Shown here one piece after another: positions 46,083 to 55,754 of a stretch of DNA of 64,000 nt (the stretch's first letter is position 1; every line of letters starts with the position of its first letter). Position numbers and translations under genes: made by a program. The stretch comes from Parashewanella curva (lineage in GTDB: Bacteria; Pseudomonadota; Gammaproteobacteria; Enterobacterales; Shewanellaceae). The notes under the pieces are model-generated. The model saw only the letters and a program-made list of their open reading frames with translations, searched no databases and was not told where the DNA came from. Location of the stretch: positions 40,543-104,542 of the forward strand of contig NZ_ML014758.1 of assembly GCF_003675895.1 (NCBI RefSeq). Direction: 5' to 3'.

Positions 46083-46242
46083 GTACAAGAAGCTTGTCTG
46101 TTGGCTTAAAGCGTAATGCCTCAAAGTGGTGATTTTCTGGTGACAAAAGAGGTAGGCTTTAAACTTGCAATGAATAATCTTTAATTAGGAGGGCTTCTAC
46201 AAAACGATATAATGCTGAAAACAGTTGCAAATTATTTTATTT

Positions 46243-47805
46243 ATGGCAACACCAGCAGAGTCAACTCATCCTTTTGATAATGCACAGCTTGAGAATTTGT
46301 ATTATCACAATATTGTCCATGGCGGTCTTTATAATACGCATAGTGATTTTAAGCTGGGTGATGCTCACCTAATTATAAAATCAGTACCTGACTCAGGTTC
46401 GTTTCGGTTAGCAGCTTTTGTTGAAGGCTTCGAATCCGAGCCCAGCATATTGGATAGAGTGCTACGTCCATCAAAGTCAAGCCGGTATGATAAATTTCAA
46501 GAGTCTGCTTATGTCTCATTACTTGAAAAATTCGATTGTATTCTTAACAATCCAAATGTGAGGGCTAATGCTGCTGTGTTTGAAGCGTTTCATCAACAAC
46601 ACCCTTCAGAACAATGTGTTGCTTTATGCGAGATGATTAATCAATTACCCTCAAGTATCAGCGATCCCATTATCCCCACAAAAGATGAGCTAATTGCTGC
46701 GTATCAACAATCGCTAAGAATTAGAGGCAGAGAGAAAACCAATCAAGCGTTTTACTGTAAAGGGATGGAGTTTCAAATTACCCAACGAGGCAATAGGAGT
46801 CAGGTACAATTAATTAGTTCACAGTTGCCTGTGGAGTCAGCTGGATCTTCAATGGAGAAATATTTATCAGATTGGTTAAATGATGACACAAACGGAACAG
46901 CTATCAGGTTAGCAGAACTAGAACATAACCGAGCTTTTGAGGTCGATTCTAGTAGTGCAATTACAGAATCTGATAGAAGTGGAGCTGGCTTGTCTGCTTA
47001 CAGGCAATTCCCTCAGCAACAAACAGTTGGTGATACCAATAGAGCTGGAGAGTCTTTGCCGCCTCAACCTACAAGGCAACCAGAAGCTGCAAGAAATAGT
47101 CCCGCAGTTGACCCCAGACTTTTCCTTTTCCTTCATGCCTTACATCAAGCTGATGAGCAAAGAGATGAAGAGCAAGGGGGGGAAGAGCTAGAAGATCTAA
47201 ATCTAGGGCTTACAATGACCCTAGCTCTATTTATGCAACTCCAATTTAATAATTCCCGTACTCAATGTCCTTTTGGACATACTCTCTGCCGTGTCGTGCC
47301 GATCAGTTATACATCACCTGAGGGCCATCCGATAAATAATGATGAGCGAAGTTTGAGAGACTTTATTCATCTTTTAATTAGCTATAAAGATGAGCACCCT
47401 CAAGTAGCTTACGAAATATTGTTGAAAATTAAGAGTGAATTTCCTGAAGTTGAATACCAAGAATCGGGGCTAGTTGAGATTGAAGAAGAATTAAACACAA
47501 AAGTGGTCGAGATGCAAAAAATACCGGCTTTGTTACAGCATATTGATAATATTTCATGTACGACTTATGAACAGCTGGAGGATGGAGTTGAGTGCAGCCT
47601 TAATTACAATGATTTTGTGGAAGAAAAGGCATTGGATATTATTGAAATAAAAATGGGAGAAAATGATGACAACTGGGGGTTAATCAGGAAAGAAACTATC
47701 AGGAACATGATCACCACAAGGAAAAGAATCACCCTCCCATTTTATCACAGAGAAATGACTGCGGAAGATTTAAGAGCAGTGCAATTAGAAAAACACTTAA
47801 AGTGA
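46243..47805 (+). CDS. Unknown effector-like protein, possible degenerate U-box at C-terminus
   Basis: 520 residues from ATG 46243 (a TTG-started extension at 46225 is less likely). The N-terminal ~230 residues form a module shared with the broken upstream paralogue (ENLYYHNIVHGGLYNTHSDF; NQAFYCKGMEFQI). A low-complexity linker (about 240-310, Gln/Pro/Glu-rich) follows. The C-terminal ~90 residues (CTTYEQLEDGVECSLNYNDF ... TLPFYHREMTAEDLRAVQ) faintly recall U-box domains, including the final hReMTaeDL pattern, but key positions are not clear. No signal peptide. A role in host interaction is speculation based on this resemblance and the nearby ankyrin gene. Confidence 0.6.
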   Translation: MATPAESTHPFDNAQLENLYYHNIVHGGLYNTHSDFKLGDAHLIIKSVPDSGSFRLAAFVEGFESEPSILDRVLRPSKSSRYDKFQESAYVSLLEKFDCILNNPNVRANAAVFEAFHQQHPSEQCVALCEMINQLPSSISDPIIPTKDELIAAYQQSLRIRGREKTNQAFYCKGMEFQITQRGNRSQVQLISSQLPVESAGSSMEKYLSDWLNDDTNGTAIRLAELEHNRAFEVDSSSAITESDRSGAGLSAYRQFPQQQTVGDTNRAGESLPPQPTRQPEAARNSPAVDPRLFLFLHALHQADEQRDEEQGGEELEDLNLGLTMTLALFMQLQFNNSRTQCPFGHTLCRVVPISYTSPEGHPINNDERSLRDFIHLLISYKDEHPQVAYEILLKIKSEFPEVEYQESGLVEIEEELNTKVVEMQKIPALLQHIDNISCTTYEQLEDGVECSLNYNDFVEEKALDIIEIKMGENDDNWGLIRKETIRNMITTRKRITLPFYHREMTAEDLRAVQLEKHLK

Positions 47806-47971
47806 TGTAGTGAATGAAAAGATGAACGAGCATCAAACATAGCAGTTATTTAGAAAAGTGCTACTCCAATAGCAAAACAGAGTTTTCATGTGATAAAATC
47901 CGCCAAATTTCACGAAATTGATAGCAAACTATCACATACATTGCAGGGATGCAGGAATAAGAGAACCCGTT

Positions 47972-49276
47972 ATGAAGTTTCCCGGTCAGCGTAAATCCAA
48001 ACATTACTTCCCTGTTACAACAAGAGATCCACTGTTAAAACAGCTAAATCATCAAGCTAATACTGTACGAACTTATATCTGTGGTATCGATCAAACCTTG
48101 GTTGATATTGAAGCTAAAGTTGGTGATGAACTCATTAAACGTTACGGGTTGCCTAAAGGAAACTCAACTCTTATTGATGATGAAAAAGCGGAGCGCTTGT
48201 ATCAAGAGCTTAAAGCTCATGATTTGATCTGCGACGAGTTTGCTGGGGGAACCATCGGTAATACGGTTCATAACTACTCTATCTTAGCTGATGACCGTTC
48301 AGTGTTGTTCGGCGTGATGAGTAAGAACATCGAAGTGGGTAGTTATTCTTATCGTTACTTATGTGATACCTCTTCAAAAGTTGATCTTAATTTTCTGCAA
48401 CCTGTAGAAGGTTCAATGGGCAGATGCTTTACTTTGATTTCAGAGTGCGGTGAGCGAACCTTTGCCATCAGCAAAGGGGTGATGGATAAGCTTAGCCCTG
48501 AGTACATTAATAAAGAAATGATCCAAAACAGTTCTGCGCTTGTTTTGACGGCTTACCTTATGAGAGCCAGTAAAGAAGACAGAATGACAGAATCTGCAAT
48601 GGCTGCAATTGAATATGCCAAAGCAGCAGATGTGCCAGTAATACTGACGTTGGGCACAAAGTTCTTAATCGCTGAAGATCCAAAATGGTGGCAGGATTTC
48701 ATTAAAGAGAATGTCACCATTCTTGCAATGAATGAAGATGAAGGTGAAGCATTAACTGGACATGCGGATCCATTATTAGCAAGTGACGCGGCGCTTGAGT
48801 GGTGTGATATGGTGTTGACTACAGCCGGTCCAGTAGGATTATACACTGGTGGTTATACTGAGGATGCAGAAAAACGTGAAACTCGCCATACATTGCTGCC
48901 TGGTGCTATTCCAGAATTTAACCGTTATGAGTTCTCTCGCCCTAAGCGTAAACAAGATTGTGAAAAACCAATCAAAGTATTTGCACACATCTCACCATAC
49001 ATGGGAGGGCCTGAGAAAATTCGTAATACTAATGGTGCGGGTGATGGTGCGCTTGCTGCATTACTGCACGATCTTTCTGCGAATGTTTATCACAAAGAAA
49101 ATGTACCGGGTTCTAGTAAGCATGATACCAATGGTTTATGTTATTCCTCATTCTCCCAGATTTGTAAATACGCCAACAGAGTGGCGTTTGAAGTATTGGC
49201 GCAACATAGTCCTCGTTTATCAAGAGCCTTACCAGAAAGGGAAGACAGCTTAGAAGAGTCCTATTGGGAAAGGTAA
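47972..49276 (+). CDS. gsk: Inosine-guanosine kinase
   Basis: Salvages inosine and guanosine to IMP/GMP. 434 residues aligned with E. coli Gsk from MKFPGQRKSKHYFPVTTRDP to the C-terminal LPEREDSLEESYWER. PfkB-type motifs: FAGGTIGNTVHNYSILADDR and the catalytic NTNGAGDGALAALLHD. Start 47972 is set by homology; the open frame begins upstream at 47918. hemH, which often lies between adk and gsk, is absent here. Confidence 0.96.
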   Translation: MKFPGQRKSKHYFPVTTRDPLLKQLNHQANTVRTYICGIDQTLVDIEAKVGDELIKRYGLPKGNSTLIDDEKAERLYQELKAHDLICDEFAGGTIGNTVHNYSILADDRSVLFGVMSKNIEVGSYSYRYLCDTSSKVDLNFLQPVEGSMGRCFTLISECGERTFAISKGVMDKLSPEYINKEMIQNSSALVLTAYLMRASKEDRMTESAMAAIEYAKAADVPVILTLGTKFLIAEDPKWWQDFIKENVTILAMNEDEGEALTGHADPLLASDAALEWCDMVLTTAGPVGLYTGGYTEDAEKRETRHTLLPGAIPEFNRYEFSRPKRKQDCEKPIKVFAHISPYMGGPEKIRNTNGAGDGALAALLHDLSANVYHKENVPGSSKHDTNGLCYSSFSQICKYANRVAFEVLAQHSPRLSRALPEREDSLEESYWER

Positions 49277-49296
49277 GTTGCTTTTTTAAGTGAACT

Positions 49297-49322
49297 GGCG
49301 CTCATTATTGGGCGCTTTTTTA
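49297..49322 (+). terminator. Intrinsic terminator after gsk
   Basis: GCGCTC/GGGCGC stem (one G-T pair) with a six-base loop and a T-run that overlaps the stop codon of the opposing transporter gene. Confidence 0.85.
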
Positions 49323-50690
49323 TATCAGTAAAAAACAAAATAGAGCGATAAGGAATGATACGAGAAGGCTAAATACAATCCCATTTTTTACCATATCTCT
49401 AATCTTGACTCTTCCTGAGCCCAAGATAATCGCATTGGGTGGTGTACCAACAGGTAACATAAATGCAGTACTTGTTGCCATCGCGGCAGGTGCCATTAGT
49501 AACTCTGGATTACTCTCAGTTGCAATGGCTGCTGAAGCCATTATTGGCATTAAAAGCGTTGCAGTAGCCGTATTACTGGCAATCTCAGTAAAGAATGTAA
49601 TGGCAAGGCAAATGACAAAAATCATTACCAGTGGACTTAAATGAGTTAAAGAATGCAACCATAACGCTAGGAAGTGACTAAGTCCTGAAGTATGAAAAGC
49701 GTAAGCAATACATAAGCCACTAGCGATTAATAATAAAATGTCCCACGGGATACCTTTTGCTGTTTTCCAGTCCATAAGCTTTCCACCATCGCCGTCAGAA
49801 ATGACAAACATGGCGATGACTGCAAAAAGGACAACTGAGCTTTCTCCCATGCTTAATAACTCAAGCCACTGACTCCAGCCACCGAAAGGAGTATGAATTG
49901 TTATCCAAGCAAAAATGGTTAGGCTAAAGACAATTAGAGTACGTGTTTCAGCTCTACTCAATTCAGAATTTGAATTCAAACTTGGTTTTATATTCCTATT
50001 GATATTTTTTGTAAGCCAATAAGCCCCAATTGGAATTGAAATAAGAACGATTGGTAGACCTATTTTTAACCAATCAAAAAAATTAAATTCAGCGCCCGTT
50101 TGTAGCTTAAACATTCCATCAAAAATTATGTTAGTGGGTGAGCCTATAATGGTTCCTATGCCACCAATACTTGCAGCATAAGCAACAGCAATGAGTAATA
50201 CAGAGTCGAACTTTTTTTCATCTAAGGAGTTCAAAATCGCTAACGTGATGGGAAGCATAACCAGTGTGGCTGCAGTATTCGAAATCCATAAGCTCAAAAA
50301 AGCCGTTGCAGACATAATTCCAAATACGAGTCCCCTAAAACTACGGACATTAACGAGTTTTAGAATATAAAAAGCCATTTTTTCATGAGCACCACTTTTC
50401 TCCAGCGACTTTGAAAGCATAAATGCACCCATTAATAGCAAAACAATATCATCACCCATAAAACTTGCAGCTTGCTTATGATCCATTACGTCAAAAATAG
50501 GAAAAAGTATAAAGGGGAGTAGGGCGGTCACTGGGATTGGAAGTGCATTGGACACCCACAATATCAATGTAAGAAGAGTAATAGCGGCCACGATAGTTGC
50601 TTGATGTTGTAACCCTAACGTGCTCAAAAAGTAATAAAAAATGACTGACAGCAAAGGTGTGCTAATAATTACCCAAAACTTAAATTTCAT
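49320..50690 (-). CDS. DASS/SLC13 family sodium:anion symporter
   Basis: A 456-residue inner-membrane transporter with about 11 hydrophobic segments. Both Ser-Asn-Thr substrate/sodium motifs are present: LWISNTAATLVMLPITLA with GIGTIIGSPTNIIF, and EIASNTATATLLMPIMAS with LPVGTPPNAI. These fit dicarboxylate (succinate-type) DASS carriers; sulfate or other anions cannot be excluded. It is only distantly related to the RCK-bearing SLC13 gene in the cys operon. Converges with gsk. Confidence 0.88.
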   Translation of the reverse strand: MKFKFWVIISTPLLSVIFYYFLSTLGLQHQATIVAAITLLTLILWVSNALPIPVTALLPFILFPIFDVMDHKQAASFMGDDIVLLLMGAFMLSKSLEKSGAHEKMAFYILKLVNVRSFRGLVFGIMSATAFLSLWISNTAATLVMLPITLAILNSLDEKKFDSVLLIAVAYAASIGGIGTIIGSPTNIIFDGMFKLQTGAEFNFFDWLKIGLPIVLISIPIGAYWLTKNINRNIKPSLNSNSELSRAETRTLIVFSLTIFAWITIHTPFGGWSQWLELLSMGESSVVLFAVIAMFVISDGDGGKLMDWKTAKGIPWDILLLIASGLCIAYAFHTSGLSHFLALWLHSLTHLSPLVMIFVICLAITFFTEIASNTATATLLMPIMASAAIATESNPELLMAPAAMATSTAFMLPVGTPPNAIILGSGRVKIRDMVKNGIVFSLLVSFLIALFCFLLI

Positions 50691-50847
50691 CGTGAATAAA
50701 AATTGATTAAGGAAAAGTCAAAATTAAAGATTGGTATATAAATGGATTCTTGGCAAAAAATATAGCGAGTAAGAGAGCTTCTTTTTAAAGTATTAGGGCA
50801 CGCCCTAGAAGGTGATGGTAGAGCTAAGAGGATGAATAAAAGCTTTT

Positions 50848-50874
50848 TGTGAGTAGGAGAGTTTCCTACTCACA
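50848..50874. repeat. Perfect 11-bp inverted repeat between two transporter genes
   Basis: TGTGAGTAGGA and TCCTACTCACA with a five-base spacer. It lies 18 bases after the stop of the leftward DAACS gene. There is no T-run on the minus strand, so it is more likely an mRNA-stabilising hairpin than a classical terminator. Confidence 0.6.
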
Positions 50875-50891
50875 GAGTGTGCAAATAACGA

Positions 50892-52193
50892 TTAAGACTG
50901 AACTTGGTCAGTCAGGTTACCTTTCAGCTTGCCTGCTTCAGGGTTATGGAAGGTTTCTGAGTCGAACTCACCTTCCGACTTTGCAACAATCAACGTCACA
51001 ACACTATCACCCGTTACGTTAACCGCAGTACGAACCATATCAAGTAAACGGTCAACACCAATGATTAACGCAATACCTTCAACCGGAAGCCCTACTTGAT
51101 TAAGTACCATTGCTAACATGATCAAACCAACACCAGGAACACCTGCAGTACCAATTGAGGCAAGCGTTGCAGTTAATATGACCGTTAGATAGTCAGTAAG
51201 TGTTAAATCAATACCAAATACTTGAGCAATAAATACAGTTGCGACACCTTGCATAATCGCAGTCCCATCCATATTGATGGTGGCACCTAATGGCAAAGTA
51301 AAGGAGGCAATTTTGTTGCTAACCCCCATACGATGTTCTGCGGTCTCAACAGTTACTGGCAAGGTTGCATTTGAACTTGCAGTGCTAAATGCAAACAATT
51401 GAACATCACGAAGCTTTTTCAGGAAGATAATTGGGTTTAGTCCTGAAAGGAGCTTTAGTAAAGTAGGGTAAACAACTAATCCATGAACGATTAAAGCACC
51501 TAATACGACTAGGAAATACATGAGTACTGACTTGAAAGCACTCGCATCAACCGTAAGCGCTAATTTCGCTATCAGTGCGAAAACACCATACGGTGCTAAC
51601 TGCATCACCAAGGTTACCACTTTCATGATCACTTCATTGAGATCTTCGAATAACGCTGCAACACGCTTTCCACGCTCGCCTAAGTGAGAAATCGCAAAAC
51701 CAAAGACCACGGCAAAGATAATGATCTGCAACATCTTACCTTCAGTCATCGCTTTAATTGGGTTGGTTGGAACCATATCAATTAATACTTGGCTCAAGCT
51801 TGGTGCTGTTTTAGCTGCAAATTCCATATTTTCACTGGCTAAAGATGCATTTCCTGGGTGAATCATAACCGCAGCAAAGATGGCTAATGAAATCGCAATT
51901 GCAGTTGTTGTCAGATAAAAGGCAATCGTTTTTCCACCTAAGCGCCCTAAGCTACTAGGATCGCTTAATGAGCAAGTACCACAAACGAGTGAAACTAAAA
52001 CAAGAGGAACAACAAGCATTTTCAGCGCACTGACGAAAATGGCGCCAATAACGTGAAATAATCCGTTTGTAAGATAATCAGTTACCCATTGGCTTTCAGG
52101 GAAGGCCGTTCGCAAAGCAAACCCGATAAGAAAACCGAACGCCATACCGATTAAGATTTTAGACGTAAGTCCAAGTTTTTTTGATTGAGTCAA
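50892..52193 (-). CDS. Dicarboxylate/amino acid:cation symporter (DAACS family)
   Basis: A 433-residue trimeric-type carrier importing dicarboxylates or acidic amino acids with Na+ or H+. Motifs: FVSALKMLVVPLVLVSLVCG, the HP1 hairpin FSTASSNATLPVTVE, TM7 LPLGATINMDGTAIMQG, and TM8/HP2 ASIGTAGVPGVGLIML with GVDRLLDMVRTAVNVTGD. About eight transmembrane helices. Substrate (glutamate, aspartate or C4-dicarboxylate) is not decided by what I can see. Confidence 0.92.
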   Translation of the reverse strand: MTQSKKLGLTSKILIGMAFGFLIGFALRTAFPESQWVTDYLTNGLFHVIGAIFVSALKMLVVPLVLVSLVCGTCSLSDPSSLGRLGGKTIAFYLTTTAIAISLAIFAAVMIHPGNASLASENMEFAAKTAPSLSQVLIDMVPTNPIKAMTEGKMLQIIIFAVVFGFAISHLGERGKRVAALFEDLNEVIMKVVTLVMQLAPYGVFALIAKLALTVDASAFKSVLMYFLVVLGALIVHGLVVYPTLLKLLSGLNPIIFLKKLRDVQLFAFSTASSNATLPVTVETAEHRMGVSNKIASFTLPLGATINMDGTAIMQGVATVFIAQVFGIDLTLTDYLTVILTATLASIGTAGVPGVGLIMLAMVLNQVGLPVEGIALIIGVDRLLDMVRTAVNVTGDSVVTLIVAKSEGEFDSETFHNPEAGKLKGNLTDQVQS

Positions 52194-52414
52194 AATTCAG
52201 CCCCTTATTTTAAAAATTTGTTAAGGCGTCAAAAATAATGGAGGTGATGCTACCAAGAAATGCTATAAATTGAAATCTGTGTCAAAAAATACACAATTCT
52301 GAGGTGGTATTTTTTATTAAAAAATGTAATCTAAAGGTTAATAAATAATGTCCTAATGTAGCGTTTGGCTTATCTTTAGGAAGTACTTCTTATAGAATTG
52401 ACAGGGAGTCTGAC

Positions 52415-55400
52415 ATGAAGTCAGGTTACAAACTTATACTTACGTTGTTAAGTTCATTTCTTCTTTTTGCTTGTGGCGGTGGAGGTGATCTTAAAGATGA
52501 GCCGACAAATGGTGGTGGCGGTGGTGGCACTCCACAGCCTGTCAAGACAATTTCGTTGGATATTTCAAACCAGGATATAACCAAAGACACTCCTGCAACA
52601 TTGACTGTCACGGTTAAAGACTCATCCGGTAATCTTGTTAAAGATGAGCTTGTTTCGTTTTCCATAGAGCCCTCTGAGATTGGAACTTTCCTTAATAACG
52701 AGACAGGGAAGAAAAGAACCAATGAACAGGGTGTAGCGATAGTTCAACTTGCTGCGAAAACTCTTGAAGGGGATGGTCAAGTAACTGCTTCCATTGTCGA
52801 TGGAACACAAACAAAAGCTATAACCAAAAATTTTTCGATGGTACACCTGATTTCGCTTTTTTCTTTAGATCTTCAAGTTCAAGATAATCAAGGTGATGAA
52901 TTACGTAATATCTCTCTCGACAAACCAGGGCGAGTCGTTGCTACCCTTCAAAAAAATAATGCGCCAATTTCAAATGAAATTATTAAATTTGAGTTAGATG
53001 GGGAAGGAAATATTAATCCGTCAACAGGCACTGCATTAACAAATGGCGATGGCAAAGCTATTATCACTCTTCTAACTGGAACTCAGGCTGGTGCAGGGAC
53101 AATTACAGCTAAATACCAGTTAGACACAAAGGAAAAAGCAGAACAATTTAATTACCAAGTTGCTGGTGATGCGCCGAAAAATGATGGAAACACTAACAAG
53201 CTATCTATAGGGCTTGTGAACAATAATACAGATCAGCAAACAAGCCACATATCTGAAGCGCAGCCCGGTAAAGTCATCGTTAATCTCACGGATGAAAACT
53301 CTCAGCCATTAATAGGAAAAGTGGTAAGTTTTTCTTCTACATTAGGTAATTTTATTCCAAACAGAGCTACGGCCTTAACCGATGCAAATGGTCGAGCTTC
53401 TATAACCATAACTGCAGGTAGCATTGAAGGTGCTGGTGAAATTACCGCAACTTATGGTGACAGCAATGTGCTGATTGGCTTTACCACCGCAGGTGATGAT
53501 ATTGATCCAGTCGCTGCAAGGCCAGTTGTTAGCTTCAAATTGTATAATTGTAATGGTGTTTCTAATTGGGATAGAAGCATCAAAAACTTTGAAGTTTGTG
53601 CTGAAACCAATAACGTAACAAATAAAGAGCCTGCAATTGTTGGAATTACAGTTCGACACTCAGGAAGTAATCAGCCAATCAAACAAGTGCTTGTTTCTGG
53701 TACGTCGACATTAGGAACCATCAGCCCTGAAACTGGGACAGCACTTACTAATGATGATGGTAAAGCAATTTTAGATTTACTCTCAGGTGAAAAAGTTGGA
53801 GCAGGTGAGTTAACGGTTACGGTTAAGGATATTTCTTCAAGCAAAGCTTTTGAAGTTGGGCGTTCAGATATCAGACTAAGATTGACTCGTCATCAAGGCA
53901 CAGGAAGTTTACCAGCAGGTTCATCTACGGTACTTGCGGTACTCGTCGAGAATACCGATGGAACAGTGGCAACAGATCAACCATATTCAGTAGAACTCAA
54001 CTCGTCTTGTAAAGCAGCGGAAAAAGCGACGATTGACTCTCCAGTAGTAACCAATGCTGGGCGTGCGTTCACCACTTATACCAGCACAGGCTGTGATGGT
54101 GAGGATATTATAACTGCATCTATACAAGGTGCGAGTATCTCATCTGAACCATTATCATTAACAACTGAGTCAAGAAAAGTTGGTTCTATTCAATATGTTT
54201 CAGCTACTCCTAAACAACTGGCCATAAAGAGCAGTGGTGGTATTCAGGGCGCTGGTAGCCGTAGTGAAACATCTGTAGTTACCTTTAAGTTAGTTGATGA
54301 AGCAGGGCAACCAGCGACTCAAGAGTTAGTTTGTTTTGAATTGAGTACCGCTGTAGGTGGGATGACTTTAAGTCCACAGCCATTAGCAGCTCATTATGAT
54401 GACTGTTCTAACTTACCCGACGCTCCAGCGGATCTTACGTCACCTAATAAATACGCGACAGCATTTACAAATGGTGAGGGTGAAGTATCAGTGACCGTTA
54501 AGTCGGGCTCTGTTCCAACGCCTGTAAAAGTTTACGCGCAATGGAGTGGCAGTAGTGGGCAAGGACTTGATACGGTTATTTCAAACATTTCTGATGAATT
54601 AAGTGTTTCAACGGGTCTTGCCGATAATGATAGTTTTTCATTAGCTGGAGATGTATTAAATCCAGAAGCTTGGAGTATCGACGGTGAAGAGGTTACGGTT
54701 ACAATTCGTTCTGCCGATCACTTCAATAACCCAGTGCCTGCAGGTACTAAGATTAATTTCAGATCTGAAGGGGGAACGATTGCATCTTCTTGTGCAACTG
54801 AAACCAATGAAGATGATTCGCCTAATGGTACTTGTGAATTAAAGTGGGAAAGTACGAACCCAAGACCTTTTCAGACCACTGCAGTTGTTTGCCCAAATAA
54901 TGGATTTAATGGTGACTTGACTCCACCTTGTCACGGCTCAACAAGATTAGGTTACATTAATGGCACCAATTCAGTGATTGCAGAGCCAAGACCAGGGAGA
55001 GCTACGATTACCGCTTGGGCAATTGGAGAGGAAAGCTTTGTAGATCTTAATGGTAATGGCTTATACGACAGCGGTGAGCCATTCTCTGATATTGGTGAAG
55101 CCTTTAGCGATCACAATGAAGATGGGCTTTATCGAGGGTCTCCTCTTCCAGCAGGTGCGATTAAAGAAGAATTTATCGATTATAACACTAATCAAACCCG
55201 TGATGCTGGTGATGGCCTATATACAGGGTTGTTATGTGCAACAGGTTCTCAAGATGCTTGTTCACAAACAGGTGTAGACAATCTTCAATCACAATTAAAT
55301 GTATATCGTAATATGGTGATTGTAATGTCTGGCAGCCAGTCAATGGTACGCTTGGTGAATATTGATGGCGATAATATTACGCCAGCAACTAACATCGACT

Positions 55401-55690
55401 TAGTGGCAAATCCTAGACCACATACAGTGTATGTATTCGTTTCTGATCAAAACAACAATACATTGCCAATGGGAACAACTGTTACAGCGGTAACGGATAA
55501 TGGAGAGATCAGCGGGGCGAGGGAGTTTGTAGTTGGGAATAATATTTCTAATCGACCATTGCTCTATTCCTTTACCGTTGGACTAGAGTCCTCTGGAAAC
55601 CAGAAAACGGTAGGTCAATTATCGATTACGGTTAAAACACCAAAAGGCTCACCAACAGTAGCTAGGCTACAAGTTAGAGATAATGGCTAG
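52415..55690 (+). CDS. Large surface lipoprotein with Ig-like (Big_1-type) domains
   Basis: 1091 residues. A signal ending in a lipobox (LLSSFLLFAC) predicts an outer-membrane lipoprotein anchored at Cys20, followed by a Gly-rich flexible linker. At least four Ig-like domains of the invasin/intimin Big_1 type follow (about 45-470), each with a TLTVTVKDSSGNLVKDELVS- or GTALTNDDGKAILDLLSGEK-type motif. Residues 880-950 contain EF-hand-like Asp/Asn-rich loops (DLNGNGLYDSGEPF; DHNEDGLYRG; DYNTNQTRDAGDG) that probably bind calcium. It probably serves adhesion or surface structure. Monocistronic with a bidirectional terminator. Confidence 0.85.
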   Translation: MKSGYKLILTLLSSFLLFACGGGGDLKDEPTNGGGGGGTPQPVKTISLDISNQDITKDTPATLTVTVKDSSGNLVKDELVSFSIEPSEIGTFLNNETGKKRTNEQGVAIVQLAAKTLEGDGQVTASIVDGTQTKAITKNFSMVHLISLFSLDLQVQDNQGDELRNISLDKPGRVVATLQKNNAPISNEIIKFELDGEGNINPSTGTALTNGDGKAIITLLTGTQAGAGTITAKYQLDTKEKAEQFNYQVAGDAPKNDGNTNKLSIGLVNNNTDQQTSHISEAQPGKVIVNLTDENSQPLIGKVVSFSSTLGNFIPNRATALTDANGRASITITAGSIEGAGEITATYGDSNVLIGFTTAGDDIDPVAARPVVSFKLYNCNGVSNWDRSIKNFEVCAETNNVTNKEPAIVGITVRHSGSNQPIKQVLVSGTSTLGTISPETGTALTNDDGKAILDLLSGEKVGAGELTVTVKDISSSKAFEVGRSDIRLRLTRHQGTGSLPAGSSTVLAVLVENTDGTVATDQPYSVELNSSCKAAEKATIDSPVVTNAGRAFTTYTSTGCDGEDIITASIQGASISSEPLSLTTESRKVGSIQYVSATPKQLAIKSSGGIQGAGSRSETSVVTFKLVDEAGQPATQELVCFELSTAVGGMTLSPQPLAAHYDDCSNLPDAPADLTSPNKYATAFTNGEGEVSVTVKSGSVPTPVKVYAQWSGSSGQGLDTVISNISDELSVSTGLADNDSFSLAGDVLNPEAWSIDGEEVTVTIRSADHFNNPVPAGTKINFRSEGGTIASSCATETNEDDSPNGTCELKWESTNPRPFQTTAVVCPNNGFNGDLTPPCHGSTRLGYINGTNSVIAEPRPGRATITAWAIGEESFVDLNGNGLYDSGEPFSDIGEAFSDHNEDGLYRGSPLPAGAIKEEFIDYNTNQTRDAGDGLYTGLLCATGSQDACSQTGVDNLQSQLNVYRNMVIVMSGSQSMVRLVNIDGDNITPATNIDLVANPRPHTVYVFVSDQNNNTLPMGTTVTAVTDNGEISGAREFVVGNNISNRPLLYSFTVGLESSGNQKTVGQLSITVKTPKGSPTVARLQVRDNG

Positions 55691-55704
55691 AATTGCTAGC
55701 TCAT

Positions 55705-55737
55705 AGAAAAAAAGGCGCTAAATCAGCGCCTTTTCTA
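55705..55737. terminator. Bidirectional terminator between Ig lipoprotein and astB
   Basis: GGCGCT/AGCGCC stem with flanking A- and T-runs, located between convergent genes and usable from both sides. Confidence 0.9.
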
Positions 55738-55754
55738 TATGCAAAAATGACCAA

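Noticed and set aside
50848..50874. Terminator for the leftward DAACS gene
   Set aside because: The stem is perfect, but on the minus strand it is followed by As, not Us, so it is listed only as an inverted repeat.
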